Origin: Betaproteobacteria bacterium
Lineage (GTDB): Bacteria > Pseudomonadota > Gammaproteobacteria > Burkholderiales > Rhodocyclaceae
Direction of reading: 5' to 3'
Assembly (NCBI GenBank): GCA_016868295.1
Contig: VGHJ01000005.1
Location: forward strand, 22,369-86,368
DNA: 64,000 nucleotides
Under the pieces are notes generated by a model. It saw only the letters and a program-made list of their open reading frames with translations, did not search any database and was not told the origin of the DNA. Below are positions 10,218 to 27,094 of this stretch, piece after piece (position 1 is the first letter of the stretch; every line of letters starts with the position of its first letter). The position numbers and the translations under genes were made by a program.

Positions 10218-10397
10218 TTATTCGCCCTTGGCCTTGACGACCTTCTTGCCGCGGTAATACCCGCTCGGGCTGATGTGATGGCGCAGGTGGGTTTCGCCGG
10301 TGGTCGGCTCGACCGCAAGCGGCGGATTGGTCAGGAAGTCGTGGGCGCGGTGCATGCCGCGCTTCGAGGGCGACTTCTTGTTCTGTTGAACAGCCAT
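10218..10397 (-). CDS. rpmF: Large ribosomal subunit protein bL32
   Basis: 59 residues, [20 protein letters not shown] ... [20 protein letters not shown], the typical basic L32 sequence. The zinc-ribbon cysteines found in some L32 proteins are absent. GGAGCAC lies just upstream of the start. It is part of the 50S subunit and is co-oriented with yceD upstream and plsX downstream. Confidence 0.97.
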   Translation of the reverse strand: MAVQQNKKSPSKRGMHRAHDFLTNPPLAVEPTTGETHLRHHISPSGYYRGKKVVKAKGE

Positions 10398-10427
10398 GTT
10401 GTGCTCCTTAAAACGTATTCAAATAAA

Positions 10428-10928
10428 TTACTGCCGCTTGAGCCTTGCCAGTTGCGCAAAGGGCGAAACGCTTCCGGACAAATCGGCCACTACCGGCGGC
10501 TGGCAGGCCTCATGCCTCGGCGCAATCGGCAATGCCAGGAGGATTTCCTCCTCCAGCAGGGGCAGGAGATTCAATTCCCGGGATGCCTCGATGGCATCGC
10601 ATGTCTCGTCCTCGAGCCCGCCAAGCTGGCCATCCTCGGGCCACGGCGCCCCGGATTCGACCAGCATGACCCGGCTGCTCACGTCCAGGGCGAACTCCAT
10701 GGGCCCCAGGCAGCGCTGGCATGTCAGCCTGAGCGGCCCTTCGATGCGCAGCTTGAGAAAGGCGTTGTTGCCTGCCATTTCCCCGGCAATCTCGTAATCC
10801 AGATGGCCGTCGGCATCGAACAGCACGTCGTTCAGTCGCTGCAACGCCCCAAGCCGCAGTTGGCCGGCGAGACAGCCCTGCCGCCGTGCAAACTCAAGGC
10901 CGTCGATGACCATGCCCCGTTGCGACAT
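10428..10928 (-). CDS. yceD: 23S rRNA accumulation protein YceD (DUF177)
   Basis: 166 residues with the conserved core LRLTCQRCLGPMEFALDV, including the CxxC pair typical of this family, and the acidic stretch ELNLLPLLEEEILLALPIAPRH. YceD is needed for normal accumulation of 23S rRNA in E. coli and is almost always encoded just before rpmF, as here. Divergent from maf, with a 65-bp spacer that must hold promoters for both. Confidence 0.85.
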   Translation of the reverse strand: MSQRGMVIDGLEFARRQGCLAGQLRLGALQRLNDVLFDADGHLDYEIAGEMAGNNAFLKLRIEGPLRLTCQRCLGPMEFALDVSSRVMLVESGAPWPEDGQLGGLEDETCDAIEASRELNLLPLLEEEILLALPIAPRHEACQPPVVADLSGSVSPFAQLARLKRQ

Positions 10929-10993
10929 AAGCGTGGAATGATATCATTTCGAGACTTTTCCTGTCAAAAGAATAACATCCGTATTCGCCATCG

Positions 10994-11572
10994 ATGCCTC
11001 GCCTGATACTTGCCTCCACCTCGGCCTACCGCCGCGAGTTGCTGAGCCGGCTGCAGATCCCATTTGAAGTCGCCAGCCCGGACACCGATGAATCGCCATT
11101 GGCGGGAGAGAGTCCGGCGCAGACGGCCGAAAGACTGTCCGTGGCCAAGGCCGAGGCGGTTTCCGCTCGCTTTCCCGGCAGCCTGATCATCGGCAGCGAC
11201 CAGGTGGCCTACCTGGGCGACCAGCGTTTCGGCAAGCCGCTGACCCGCGAGAGGGCCATCGAGCAACTGCGTCTCATGCGTGGCAAAACGGTGGTTTTCC
11301 ATACCGGCCTTTGTCTCTTCAACAGCGCCACCGGCCGGAGACAGGTGACGGGCATACCGACGGAAGTCACGTTTCGCCAGCTCGGCGAGGCGGAAATCGA
11401 ACGCTATCTGGACAAGGAGCAGCCCTATCACTGCGCGGGCAGCGCCAAGTCCGAGGGGCTGGGCATCGCCCTGCTGTCGAGCATGCGCGGCGACGACCCG
11501 AACGCCCTCATCGGATTGCCCCTGATCGCCCTGTGCGGCATGCTGCGCATTGAAGGGCTGCACATCCCCTGA
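10994..11572 (+). CDS. Maf-family nucleoside triphosphate pyrophosphatase (YceF type)
   Basis: 192 residues beginning [20 protein letters not shown], the Maf signature, with [18 protein letters not shown] and [18 protein letters not shown]. The SDQVA and the C-terminal part fit the YceF branch, which hydrolyses 7-methyl-GTP and is viewed as a house-cleaning enzyme, rather than the YhdE dTTP/UTP branch. It shares its last base with the start of the next gene. Confidence 0.85.
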   Translation: MPRLILASTSAYRRELLSRLQIPFEVASPDTDESPLAGESPAQTAERLSVAKAEAVSARFPGSLIIGSDQVAYLGDQRFGKPLTRERAIEQLRLMRGKTVVFHTGLCLFNSATGRRQVTGIPTEVTFRQLGEAEIERYLDKEQPYHCAGSAKSEGLGIALLSSMRGDDPNALIGLPLIALCGMLRIEGLHIP

Positions 11573-12285
11573 TGCCCCCGGGTCCGCTGTACCTGATTCC
11601 CGTTTCGCTGGCCGACGGCAGGACCGAGGCGGTCCTGCCGGAGGACGTCCAGGGCGTCGCACGCAGCCTGGTTTATTTCATCGTTGAAAATGCCAGGACT
11701 GCGCGCGGCGAATTGAAGCGCATGGGGCATCCGCTGCCGATGCGGAACCTCGACATCCGCGAGCTGCCGCTGGAACCCGGACCCGCCGATCTGGATGCGC
11801 TGCTCGCCCCGCTCCTGGCCGGCGCCCCGGGCGGCCTGATGTCCGAAGCGGGCGTGCCGGCCGTGGCCGACCCGGGCGCGTGCCTGGTGCGCGCGGCCCA
11901 CGACAAGGGGATTCGCGTCATTCCGCTGGTCGGGCCGTCGAGCATCCTGCTGGCGCTGATGGCCTCGGGGCTGGATGGACAACGGTTCGCCTTTCACGGC
12001 TATCTTCCGATCAAGGCTCAGGAACGGCACAGGCGCATCGCCGAGCTGGAAAAGCAATCGCGGCGCGACCAGGCAACCCAGATATTCATCGAAACGCCCT
12101 ATCGCGGTACCCAGCTCTTCCAGGCGCTGCTCGATGCCTGCCAGCCGGATACGCGATTGTGCGTCGCCGCGGATCTGACCTCCGCGCACGAAAGGATCGC
12201 GACGCGCAGCATCGCCGCCTGGCGCGTCGGAGGTGCGCCGGATCTGGAGAAACGGCCGGCCGTGTTTCTGCTGCTGGTGGAATAG
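11572..12285 (+). CDS. SAM-dependent methyltransferase, tetrapyrrole methylase/RsmI-like fold
   Basis: 237 residues starting GPLYLIPVSLADG. SEAGVPAVADPGACLVRAAHDKGIRV followed by PLVGPSSILLALMASGL is the hallmark of the tetrapyrrole-methylase fold as in RsmI, but the N-terminal part lacks the LYVVATPIGN sequence of true RsmI and the protein is shorter. Proteins of this subgroup are routinely found beside maf. The substrate is unknown; rRNA 2'-O-methylation is only a family-level guess. Its start overlaps the maf stop, so the two are probably co-translated. Confidence 0.75.
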   Translation: MPPGPLYLIPVSLADGRTEAVLPEDVQGVARSLVYFIVENARTARGELKRMGHPLPMRNLDIRELPLEPGPADLDALLAPLLAGAPGGLMSEAGVPAVADPGACLVRAAHDKGIRVIPLVGPSSILLALMASGLDGQRFAFHGYLPIKAQERHRRIAELEKQSRRDQATQIFIETPYRGTQLFQALLDACQPDTRLCVAADLTSAHERIATRSIAAWRVGGAPDLEKRPAVFLLLVE

Positions 12286-12292
12286 CCCGTGG

Positions 12293-13246
12293 CTAGCGCA
12301 GGCCGATCCGGCCGAGAGTATTCATGATGCCTTCGGCCATGTCCGCGCCGAACTGACGGGCGAACCGCTCGCCCAGACTGGCGCGCAGGGTGTAGTCGCG
12401 GATGTCCTCGGCCTTGATGACGTTGCGGGCAACCGACTCGATGCTGCCGAGGCCGTCTGCCAGACCGAGCTCGACGCTCTTGGCGCCCGACCACATCAGG
12501 CCGCTGAACAATTCCGGCGAATCCTTGAGTCGCTTGCCGCGCCCCTTGCGCACGACTTCGATGAACTGCCTGTGGATGTCGTCGAGCAGCAACTGCGCAT
12601 GTTGTTTGTGCTGCACGTCCTGCGGGGAAAACGGGTCCAGGAAGCCCTTGTTCTCGCCGGCCGTGAGGAGCCGGCGTTCGACACCGAGCTTGTCCATCGT
12701 GCCGGTGAAGCCGAATCCGTCCATCAGAACGCCGATCGATCCGACGATGCTCGCCTTGTCCACATAGATCCTGTCGGCCGCCGCGGCGACGTAATAGCCG
12801 CCGGAGGCGCAGACGTCCTCGACCACGGCATAGAGCGGAATGTCCGGGTGCTTCGTGCGCAGCCGCCGGATCTCGTCGTTGATGATCCCCGACTGGACAG
12901 GGCTGCCGCCCGGGCTGTTGATGCGCAGGATCACGCCCTGCGTGCCGCGGTCCTTGAAGGCGGCCTGCAGGGCAGCGTTGACCTTCTCCGCGCTGGCTTC
13001 CCCGGTCGGCTTGATGACGCCGTTCAACTGGATCAGTGCCGTGTGCTTCCTGCCGTCGCCGAGCTTCTCCGTCGCGTCTCCCCAGTCGCCCAACGCCAGA
13101 ATGATGAAGGTCAGATAGACGAAGCCGAGCAGCTTGAAGAATATGCCCCAGCGGCGGCGGCGCTTCTGCTCGGCGAGCGATTCGAGCGCCAGCTTTTCGA
13201 TGGCCTTGCGCTCCCATGCGGGATCGTTGTTCGGGGTTTCAGCCAT
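12293..13246 (-). CDS. sppA: S49-family signal peptide peptidase SppA
   Basis: 317 residues. One N-terminal membrane segment (about residues 35-53, GIFFKLLGFVYLTFIILAL) precedes the ClpP-like protease domain. The nucleophilic serine is in EDVCASGGYYVAAAADRIY and the catalytic lysine in VDKASIVGSIGV, giving the Ser-Lys dyad of the short, single-domain SppA form. It degrades cleaved signal peptides at the inner membrane. It is 10 bp downstream of the Rieske gene and co-oriented. Confidence 0.88.
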   Translation of the reverse strand: MAETPNNDPAWERKAIEKLALESLAEQKRRRRWGIFFKLLGFVYLTFIILALGDWGDATEKLGDGRKHTALIQLNGVIKPTGEASAEKVNAALQAAFKDRGTQGVILRINSPGGSPVQSGIINDEIRRLRTKHPDIPLYAVVEDVCASGGYYVAAAADRIYVDKASIVGSIGVLMDGFGFTGTMDKLGVERRLLTAGENKGFLDPFSPQDVQHKQHAQLLLDDIHRQFIEVVRKGRGKRLKDSPELFSGLMWSGAKSVELGLADGLGSIESVARNVIKAEDIRDYTLRASLGERFARQFGADMAEGIMNTLGRIGLR

Positions 13247-13256
13247 GTTCCCTTCG

Positions 13257-13601
13257 CTATTTGAGAAAGACGCTTCCGTCGCGCTCTTCGATATCCAGTT
13301 GCTGGAGGCGGCGGCCGCGGCAGGGTCCGCCCATGCATTCGCCGCTGTCAGGACGGTATATCGCGCCGTGCGTGGAGCAAATCAAGTATAGCCCGGAATC
13401 ATCGAAGAATTCCCCGGCGTTCCAGTCGATCTCGATACCGACGTGGGCGCAGCGGTTCAGGTACGCATAGGCCTTGCCGCCATAACGGACGACAAAGGCG
13501 CTTGCCATGGCGCCGCCCTCGAGCGGAAGCTCGAAGCGCACGCCGCAGCCTTTTTCGGCCAGCGTATCACTGGCGCAGATCAGCCGTGTTGTCTCAGCCA
13601 T
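13257..13601 (-). CDS. Rieske [2Fe-2S] protein
   Basis: 114 residues with the two Rieske ligand motifs, NRCAHVGIEIDW and LICSTHGAIYRPDSG, so a soluble ferredoxin-like Rieske domain with no membrane anchor. The partner enzyme is unknown. Such genes regularly sit between sppA and a HAD phosphatase in betaproteobacteria, and here the start overlaps the HAD gene by 22 bp, which suggests one transcript without giving a shared biochemical role. Confidence 0.8.
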   Translation of the reverse strand: MAETTRLICASDTLAEKGCGVRFELPLEGGAMASAFVVRYGGKAYAYLNRCAHVGIEIDWNAGEFFDDSGLYLICSTHGAIYRPDSGECMGGPCRGRRLQQLDIEERDGSVFLK

Positions 13602-14236
13602 TCCCTCAAATCCGAGAGCCGGTCGAACAGAGCCAACGGATCCTCGCGGGCAAGCTCTTCGCGGGAATGGGCGCCGAAGCCGACGCCGAGCGACCTGACG
13701 CCGGCGTTTCTGGCCATCTGCAGATCGTGCGTCGTGTCGCCAATCATCAAGGTGCGTTCCGGCTCCGCATCCAGCTCATACATGAGCTCGAACAGCATGT
13801 CAGGGGCCGGCTTGGAATTGCATTCATCGGCACAGCGCGTGGCATGGAAGAAATCCGCCAGGCCGGTCGAGTCGAGCGCCCGGTTCAATCCGAGGCGGCT
13901 TTTTCCCGTGGCCACGCCGAGCAGGAAGCCGACCTCCCGCAGTTCGGCCACCAGCTCGTAGGCGCCGGCAAACAGGGACAGTTCATGGTCCTGCGACAGA
14001 TAGTGATGGCGGTAGCGTTCCGCGATGCGATTGTGCTCGCTTGCCGGGGCGCCCGGCAGCGCCCGCGAAAGGGCGTCGCGCAGACCGAGACCGATCACCT
14101 GGCGTGCCGTGGTGTCGTCCGGCGGCTCCAGGCCGAGATCCCGGGCGGCGGCCTGCATGCAGGCGACGATGGCGCCCGCCGAATCCATCAGGGTGCCGTC
14201 CCAGTCAAATACCACCAGGCGGTAGTTCCGTTCCAT
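13580..14236 (-). CDS. HAD-superfamily phosphatase, phosphoglycolate-phosphatase-like
   Basis: 218 residues. HAD motif I is VVFDWDGTLMDS with the nucleophilic and acid/base aspartates, motif II is in GVATGKS, the lysine is in CNSKPAPDML and motif III is MIGDTTHDLQMA. A helical cap domain lies between motifs I and II (subfamily IA), as in Gph. The substrate is probably a small phosphorylated metabolite. It overlaps the end of rluC by 32 bp. Confidence 0.8.
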   Translation of the reverse strand: MERNYRLVVFDWDGTLMDSAGAIVACMQAAARDLGLEPPDDTTARQVIGLGLRDALSRALPGAPASEHNRIAERYRHHYLSQDHELSLFAGAYELVAELREVGFLLGVATGKSRLGLNRALDSTGLADFFHATRCADECNSKPAPDMLFELMYELDAEPERTLMIGDTTHDLQMARNAGVRSLGVGFGAHSREELAREDPLALFDRLSDLREWLRQHG

Positions 14237-15182
14237 GGTCTCTCTGTTCGTTCCGATCCAGCCGTTCGAGGAATCGCGTCAGCTCCGCTGGCAGCGGCGA
14301 CGCGAGTTCCAGCCGCTCATGGGTCGCCGGATGTGCGAGGCTCAGGTGGGCGGCATGCAGGAACATGCGGCCCAGCCCCTGCTTATGCAAGAGCTTGTTG
14401 AGGGGGAAATCGCCGTACTTGTCGTCGCCGCACAGCGGATGGCCGAGGTGGGCGAGATGAACGCGAATCTGGTGCGTACGGCCGGTCTTCAACTCCACCT
14501 CGACCAGGCTGAAGTTCTGCCAGCGGGCAACCAGGCGCACGATGCTGTGCGCCTCCTTGCCTTCGCGCGACACGCTGACGCGGCGCTCGCCCTCCTCCGT
14601 GAGGTATTTGTGGAGGGCCAGCCGCACGTGCCGCAGCGGTTCCCGCCAGCGGCCCTTGACCAGCGCCAGGTAGCGCTTCTCGATGCGCCCCTCGCGGAAC
14701 AGGTCGTGCAGCGCCGTCAGGGCGGCGCGCTTCTTCGCGACGAGCAGCAGCCCGGAGGTTTCGCGGTCGAGACGGTGGGCCAGTTCGAGAAAGCGCGCCT
14801 GAGGGCGCTGCCGCCGCAATTGCTCGATGACGCCGAAGCTCACCCCGCTGCCGCCATGGACGGCCATGCCAGCCGGCTTGTCGATCGCCAGCAGCCAGTC
14901 GTCCTCGTGAAGGATGCGATAGGCGCGTCCGGCGGGGATCGCCTTATCCGTCCCGGCGCGAACCGCCACGGGCGGAATGCGCACCTCGTCGCCCGCCTGC
15001 AGACGGTAATCGGGTCCGACGCGCCGGCTGTTCACGCGCACCTCGCCGCTTCTGAGGATGCGATAGACGTGGCTTTTCGGCACCCCCTTGCAAACGGCAA
15101 GGAGGTAGTTGTCGATGCGCTGCCCCTCGGCTTCCTCGCCAATACGACGGTGGCTGACGGAAGCTTTGCTTAACTCCTTCAT
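14205..15182 (-). CDS. rluC: 23S rRNA pseudouridine synthase RluC
   Basis: 325 residues with an N-terminal S4 RNA-binding domain (GQRIDNYLLAVCKGVPKSHVYRILRSGEVRVN) and the RluA-family catalytic domain, in which the catalytic aspartate is in ELAHRLDRETSGLLLVAKK and the conserved GRTHQIRVHLAHLGHPLCGDDKYG follows. RluC modifies U955, U2504 and U2580 in E. coli 23S rRNA. The ATG at 15182 is preceded by AATATTC without a strong ribosome site, but upstream in-frame codons lack homology. Divergent from rne, the standard neighbourhood. Confidence 0.9.
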   Translation of the reverse strand: MKELSKASVSHRRIGEEAEGQRIDNYLLAVCKGVPKSHVYRILRSGEVRVNSRRVGPDYRLQAGDEVRIPPVAVRAGTDKAIPAGRAYRILHEDDWLLAIDKPAGMAVHGGSGVSFGVIEQLRRQRPQARFLELAHRLDRETSGLLLVAKKRAALTALHDLFREGRIEKRYLALVKGRWREPLRHVRLALHKYLTEEGERRVSVSREGKEAHSIVRLVARWQNFSLVEVELKTGRTHQIRVHLAHLGHPLCGDDKYGDFPLNKLLHKQGLGRMFLHAAHLSLAHPATHERLELASPLPAELTRFLERLDRNEQRDHGTELPPGGI

Positions 15183-15548
15183 TTTGAATATACTGCCGGC
15201 TGGTTTGCCCATTTCGGGGACCGGCCACGAAGAAAAATTCAGGCTGGTTTCGGATGCGCGCCCCATGACCCGAAGCGGCATCGGTCGGCACGCCGGAATG
15301 CTGTCGATTCATCGACACCCGCGAACCGCGAAAGGTTAATTCGCTCACCAGAAGCAGCGATACTACTTGAATTGCGCGCACTTAGCACACGCGGAACACA
15401 CTGTCCTGACATTACTTCAGGACGCAACGACAAACCCGAAATTAGTTTGCCCCTGACACTCTTGATGATTTCAAACCAGCCAAACTAATAATCCGCCTGA
15501 ACCGGATGCGGTTTGTCTTCCCGTGTTTGCGCGCGGGAGAACAACACC
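15183..15548 (+). promoter_or_regulatory. Structured leader region upstream of rne
   Basis: This 366-bp gene-free spacer between divergent rluC and rne contains several stem-loops on the rne side: GTCCTGA/TCAGGAC at 15403-15409 and 15417-15423 (7-nt loop), ATTAGTTTG/CAAACTAAT at 15441-15449 and 15481-15489 enclosing 31 nt, and a GC-rich CCCG...CGGG stem close to the start codon. In E. coli the rne 5' leader folds into stem-loops that let RNase E cleave and down-regulate its own message. The same logic is inferred here from position and folding potential; no sequence identity to the E. coli elements is claimed. Confidence 0.5.
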
Positions 15549-18161
15549 ATGAAACGCATGCTGTTCAATGCGACGCAGGCCGAGGAACTCCGCGTCGCGA
15601 TCGTCGATGGCCAGAAACTGATCGACCTCGACATCGAATCGGCCGCCAAGGAACAACGCAAGAGCAACATCTACAAGGCCGTCATCACCCGCATCGAGCC
15701 CAGCCTCGAAGCGGCCTTCGTCGATTACGGCGCCGAACGCCACGGTTTCCTCCCCTTCAAGGAAGTCTCGCGCGCCTATTTCAGGGAAGGCGTCGAGCCG
15801 AACCGCGCCACCATCAAGGAAGCGCTCAAGGAAGGCCAGGAACTCATCGTCCAGGTGGACAAGGACGAGCGCGGCAACAAGGGCGCCGCGCTGACCACCT
15901 TCATCTCGCTGGCCGGCCGCTACCTCGTGCTGATGCCGAACAACCCCCGCGGCGGCGGCGTCTCGCGCCGCATCGAGGGCGAGGACCGCAACGAACTGCG
16001 CGAGGCCATGGACCAGCTCGACGTGCCGCAGGGCATGAGCCTGATCGCGCGCACCGCCGGCATCGGCCGCACCGCAGAGGAACTGCAGTGGGACCTCAAC
16101 TACCTGATGCAGCTGTGGCGCGCCATCGAGGGTGCCGCCAACAGCCAGAAGGGCGCTTTCCTCATCTACCAGGAAGGCAGCCTGGTCATCCGCGCCATCC
16201 GCGACTACTTCCAGCCGGACATCGGCGAGATCCTCATCGATACCGATGACATCTTCGAGCAGGCGCAGCAGTTCATGAGCCACGTCATGCCGGGCAACGT
16301 GGCGCGCGTCAAGCGCTACCGCGACGACGTGCCGCTCTTCTCGCGCTTTCAGATCGAGCACCAGATCGAGACCGCCTTCGGCCGCCAGGTCACCCTGCCC
16401 TCGGGCGGCGCCATCGTGGTGGACCACACCGAGGCGCTGGTGGCGATCGACGTCAACTCCGGCCGTGCCACGCGCGGCGCCGACATCGAGGAGACCGCGC
16501 TGCGCACCAACCTCGAGGCGGCGGACGAAGTCGCGCGCCAGCTGCGCCTGCGCGACCTGGGCGGCCTCATCGTCATCGACTTCATCGACATGGAAAGCCC
16601 GCGCGCCCAGCGCGAAGTGGAAAACCGCCTGCGCGACGCCCTGCACTTCGACCGCGCCCGCGTGCAGACGGGCAAGATCTCGCGCTTCGGCCTGCTCGAA
16701 CTGTCGCGCCAGCGCCTGCGCCCGGCACTGGCCGAGATGACCTACATCCCCTGCCCGCGCTGCACCGGCACGGGCCACATCCGCAGCACCGAATCGGCCG
16801 CCCTGCACATCCTGCGCATCCTCGAGGAGGAGGCGATGAAGGAGAACACCGGCGCCGTGCACGCCCAGGTGCCGGTCGACGTCGCCACCTTCCTGCTCAA
16901 CGAGAAGCGCGACGACATCCGCACCATCGAGTTGCGCCACAAGGTCAACATCGTGCTCATCCCGAACACGCACCTGGAGACGCCGGCGCACGAGATCGTG
17001 CGCCTGCGCCACGACCAGCTCAATCAGGAAGAGCAGGTGCCGCCGAGTTACCGCATGGCCGAGGCGCCGCCCACCGAGGCCTACCAGCCGCCCTCGGCGC
17101 AGACCGAGACCCGGCCGGCCCGCCCCGAGGCCGCCGTCAGGGGCATCACGCCGGCCCAGCCGGCGCCCGTGGTGGAGCCCAAGGCGGCCGCACCGCAGCC
17201 CGCAGCGGCCGAGCATGGCATCATCTCGAAAATCTTCGGCTGGTTCCGGGGCAACCGCAAGGCCGAACCGACGCCGGCGGAAAAGTCAGTCGCCCCGGCA
17301 CGGCGTGAGCGCGAGCCGTCCCGCGAGGGGCGCGGCGAGCGCGGCCGCGGGCGCGGCGAGCGTGGGAAGCAAGAGCCGCGCGAGCGCCAGCGCGGCCAGC
17401 AGCGGCCGGAGCAAGAGGCGCGCGGCGACCGCCGTTCGCGGTCCGAACGCAGCGAACGGCCGCAACAGCAGGAGCAGCGTCCGCCGAAGCAGCAGCGTCC
17501 GCAACAGGAACAGCGTCCAACCCCTGCCCCCGCACCGGAAACGCAAGCCGGACCGCACAGCGCCCTGGAAACGCCGCCGCCGGGCAGTGGCGAAGGCCAG
17601 GATGAGCAGCGCCGAGGCCGGCGCGGCCGGCGTGGTCGTGGCCGGGACCGTGGCGAACGTCGCGGCGAGGCGCAAACCGGTGACACGGGAGCCGAACATG
17701 CCGTGCCAGCCGCCCTGCAGACGCATGACGAGGAGCAGGCGCAACCTGCCATCGAGGTCGGTGCAGTTTCCGCGCCGGTCGTCGAGGTCGCCCCGGCGCC
17801 GGTTCCTCTGCCGGCCGAACCCCAGGCGCCGTCAGCCGAACCGGTGCTGGCCGGCGAACCCGCACCTGCACCCGTTCCCGTGATCCATGCGGAACTCCCC
17901 GTTGAGCAGGAAGCCATAGTGGTGTCGCCGGCAGTCGCCGAGGCGGCTCCGGAAGAACCGGCTCCCGCCGTCGCGGTGCCGCCCAAGGCGGACATCCAGG
18001 TCGCACTCGAAGCCTCGGGCCTGATCCTGGTCGAAACCAGCCGCGAAAAGGCATCCGCCGTGCCGGCTGCGCCAGAAAGCGAAATCCGGCTTGGCCGCAA
18101 GCCCAAGGCGGCACCCGTGATCCCGCAGGAGCCGATGGTTCAGGTTGAAACACGCAAATAA
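15549..18161 (+). CDS. rne: Ribonuclease E
   Basis: 870 residues. The N-terminal catalytic half has the S1 domain ([27 protein letters not shown]), the 5'-sensor and RNase H-like parts, the DNase I-like catalytic aspartates in [13 protein letters not shown] and [11 protein letters not shown], and the zinc-link [10 protein letters not shown]. From about residue 505 it changes to a low-complexity Arg/Pro/Glu/Gln-rich tail of some 365 residues, the scaffold that binds RNA and degradosome partners. The start [10 protein letters not shown] fits the family; an earlier frame at 15513 does not. The main endonuclease for mRNA decay and rRNA/tRNA processing. Confidence 0.96.
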   Translation: MKRMLFNATQAEELRVAIVDGQKLIDLDIESAAKEQRKSNIYKAVITRIEPSLEAAFVDYGAERHGFLPFKEVSRAYFREGVEPNRATIKEALKEGQELIVQVDKDERGNKGAALTTFISLAGRYLVLMPNNPRGGGVSRRIEGEDRNELREAMDQLDVPQGMSLIARTAGIGRTAEELQWDLNYLMQLWRAIEGAANSQKGAFLIYQEGSLVIRAIRDYFQPDIGEILIDTDDIFEQAQQFMSHVMPGNVARVKRYRDDVPLFSRFQIEHQIETAFGRQVTLPSGGAIVVDHTEALVAIDVNSGRATRGADIEETALRTNLEAADEVARQLRLRDLGGLIVIDFIDMESPRAQREVENRLRDALHFDRARVQTGKISRFGLLELSRQRLRPALAEMTYIPCPRCTGTGHIRSTESAALHILRILEEEAMKENTGAVHAQVPVDVATFLLNEKRDDIRTIELRHKVNIVLIPNTHLETPAHEIVRLRHDQLNQEEQVPPSYRMAEAPPTEAYQPPSAQTETRPARPEAAVRGITPAQPAPVVEPKAAAPQPAAAEHGIISKIFGWFRGNRKAEPTPAEKSVAPARREREPSREGRGERGRGRGERGKQEPRERQRGQQRPEQEARGDRRSRSERSERPQQQEQRPPKQQRPQQEQRPTPAPAPETQAGPHSALETPPPGSGEGQDEQRRGRRGRRGRGRDRGERRGEAQTGDTGAEHAVPAALQTHDEEQAQPAIEVGAVSAPVVEVAPAPVPLPAEPQAPSAEPVLAGEPAPAPVPVIHAELPVEQEAIVVSPAVAEAAPEEPAPAVAVPPKADIQVALEASGLILVETSREKASAVPAAPESEIRLGRKPKAAPVIPQEPMVQVETRK
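17279..17292 (-). repeat. Dispersed word GACTGACTTTTCC
   Basis: Copy on the minus strand (GGAAAAGTCAGTCG read on plus) within the low-complexity tail of rne, where it encodes EKSVA. Confidence 0.55.
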
Positions 18162-18171
18162 AACAATGATG

Positions 18172-18206
18172 TAGCCGGGGCGGGAGACCGTCCCGGCTAT
18201 TTTTTT
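18172..18206. terminator. Bidirectional intrinsic terminator between rne and the phosphatase gene
   Basis: TAGCCGGG at 18172-18179 pairs with CCCGGCTA at 18192-18199, followed by seven T residues. The hairpin ends the rne transcript; it also overlaps the stop codon of the convergent low-molecular-weight phosphatase gene, so it could serve that side too, though A residues on the other flank are few. Confidence 0.85.
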
Positions 18207-18666
18207 GTCTGCGTGAGGACACCGATCAGGCCACGGGCGGCATCCTCGGCCATGTCGAGCACCTGCTCGAAGCCGCTGGCGCCGCCGTAATAGGGATCCG
18301 GCATCTCGTACTCTTCAAAGGCCTCGGCGTATTCCAGGAACAGGCCCAGCTTCGAATGGTATTCGGGACGGGAGCCGCGCTTCAGATGGACCAGATTGGC
18401 GCGGTCCATGGCCAGCAACAGGTCGAAGCGCTCGAAATCCTCCGGGCAGACCTGACGGGCACGCAATCGGGAAAGATCGACCCCCCTTTTCATGGCCGCC
18501 AGACAGGTGCGCGGATCCGGTGGCTCGCCCACGTGATAGTCGTGCGTTCCAGCAGAATCCACTTTAATTAAATCATATAATCCATTGTTAATTAATATAT
18601 TTCTTGCAACGCCTTCAGCCGTGGGTGATCTGCAGATATTGCCCATGCAGACGAACAGGATGCGTT

Positions 18667-18670
<4 letters not shown>
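18197..18670 (-). CDS. Low-molecular-weight protein-tyrosine phosphatase
   Basis: 157 residues. The P-loop [14 protein letters not shown] gives the CX5RS signature with catalytic cysteine and arginine, and the general-acid aspartate is in EMPDPYYGG. The family dephosphorylates protein tyrosines, often of exopolysaccharide kinases, but no such kinase or capsule genes are nearby. Codons for residues about 20-40 are strikingly AT-rich (18,560-18,606), unlike the flanks. Its start overlaps the uvrB stop by 4 bp. Confidence 0.88.
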
Positions 18671-20730
<2,060 letters not shown>

Positions 20731-20754
20731 TCGCGGTGCTGAAACGGGATTCTA

Positions 20755-21648
20755 TCAAGCGGCGTCCGCCGGTCGCTCCTCGATCCGGCCGGAGAACAGG
20801 CTGGCAGCGACGATCATCGCCCCGCCGACCCATTCCTGCGGGGTCATCGTCTCCCCCGCCAGCAGCCAGGCCGAGAGCGCGGCCACCACCAGCTCGAAGA
20901 GAAAGATGACGATGGCGCGGTTGGCCGGGGTGTGGGTCAGGCCGTACTGCACGAAGAGATTCGTCGCCAGCAGCACGAGGCCGAGCAGGCCGACCAGCAG
21001 CCAGCCCTCCGCCGGCGGGAAAGCCATGGGCGCCGGTTCGAACGGCAGGACCAGCCCTCCGACGATGACGACGCCGGCGAAGACGGCCATCGACTTCAGC
21101 TCGATGGGCAGTTCATGCGCCTTGCGGATGAGCACGTTGGCCAGGGCGAAGAGGAAGCCCGCCGCCAGGCCGAGCCATTCCGCCCCGCTCTGCGGCAGCG
21201 GCAGGCCCAGCCGCGGCTGCCACAGCATGACGACGGCGCCCGAGAGCGACAGCACGATCACCGCCGTGCCGGCGAGACTGACTTTTTCACCGAGCAGCAG
21301 GCGGGCAAGCAGGACGGTCCACAGCGGCGCCAGGTAGAACAGCAGCAGCACCCGCATCACCTCCCCATGCACCGTGGCGAGGACGTAGCCGAGGTTGCAG
21401 CCGCCCGAAACGAGCCCGATCAGGATCAGCATGCCGGCCGGCCGGGAGGAGGCCAGGCGGGATCGCAGCAGCGGAAAGCCGAGGGCAAACGCCACGAGAT
21501 AGGTCAGCGTGGCGCCGAGCGCGGCCGAGACGGCCATGCCCTCGAGCACGCGGTAGGGATGCCAGATGAGCCCCCAGACGGTGGCGCCGGCGAGCAGCGA
21601 GACGATGGCTACGGTGTTTTTCTTCGCCGACACACTTATAATCTGCAT
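20755..21648 (-). CDS. EamA/DMT-family transporter
   Basis: 297 residues with about ten hydrophobic segments arranged as two EamA repeats (for example AIVSLLAGATVWGLIW at the N terminus and GLLGLVLLATNLFVQYGL in the second half). It is an inner-membrane carrier of the drug/metabolite superfamily; the substrate cannot be told. Divergent from dapC with a 45-bp spacer. The coding sequence contains one copy of the dispersed GACTGACTTTTT word at 21276. Confidence 0.82.
   Translation of the reverse strand: MQIISVSAKKNTVAIVSLLAGATVWGLIWHPYRVLEGMAVSAALGATLTYLVAFALGFPLLRSRLASSRPAGMLILIGLVSGGCNLGYVLATVHGEVMRVLLLFYLAPLWTVLLARLLLGEKVSLAGTAVIVLSLSGAVVMLWQPRLGLPLPQSGAEWLGLAAGFLFALANVLIRKAHELPIELKSMAVFAGVVIVGGLVLPFEPAPMAFPPAEGWLLVGLLGLVLLATNLFVQYGLTHTPANRAIVIFLFELVVAALSAWLLAGETMTPQEWVGGAMIVAASLFSGRIEERPADAA
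21276..21288 (+). repeat. Dispersed word GACTGACTTTTTC
   Basis: One of the copies of an over-represented AT-rich word; lies inside the EamA transporter gene. See the finding on the dispersed motif. Confidence 0.55.
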
Positions 21649-21693
21649 ATCTCAGACAAGCGGCGCCGCAGCAGCCGAAGCCGCGCAGACACC

Positions 21694-26940
<5,247 letters not shown>

Positions 26941-27094
26941 TGACCGGACGCGCCGTTTTGCTTGGATGGATGGACTTACTGTCCATTTTGACGCTGTATT
27001 GCACAGGAGAGGCAAACCAGTGTATTTTCTGTCCGGCCCCTGTGGGCGGAAACGGGTCAGACCTGATAAGACACTGCATTAACAGGAATTGATC

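Noticed and set aside
18559..18606. AT-rich patch in the tyrosine phosphatase gene as a sign of recent transfer
   Set aside because: Only about 50 bp differ in composition, within an intact, well-conserved protein, with normal sequence on both sides.
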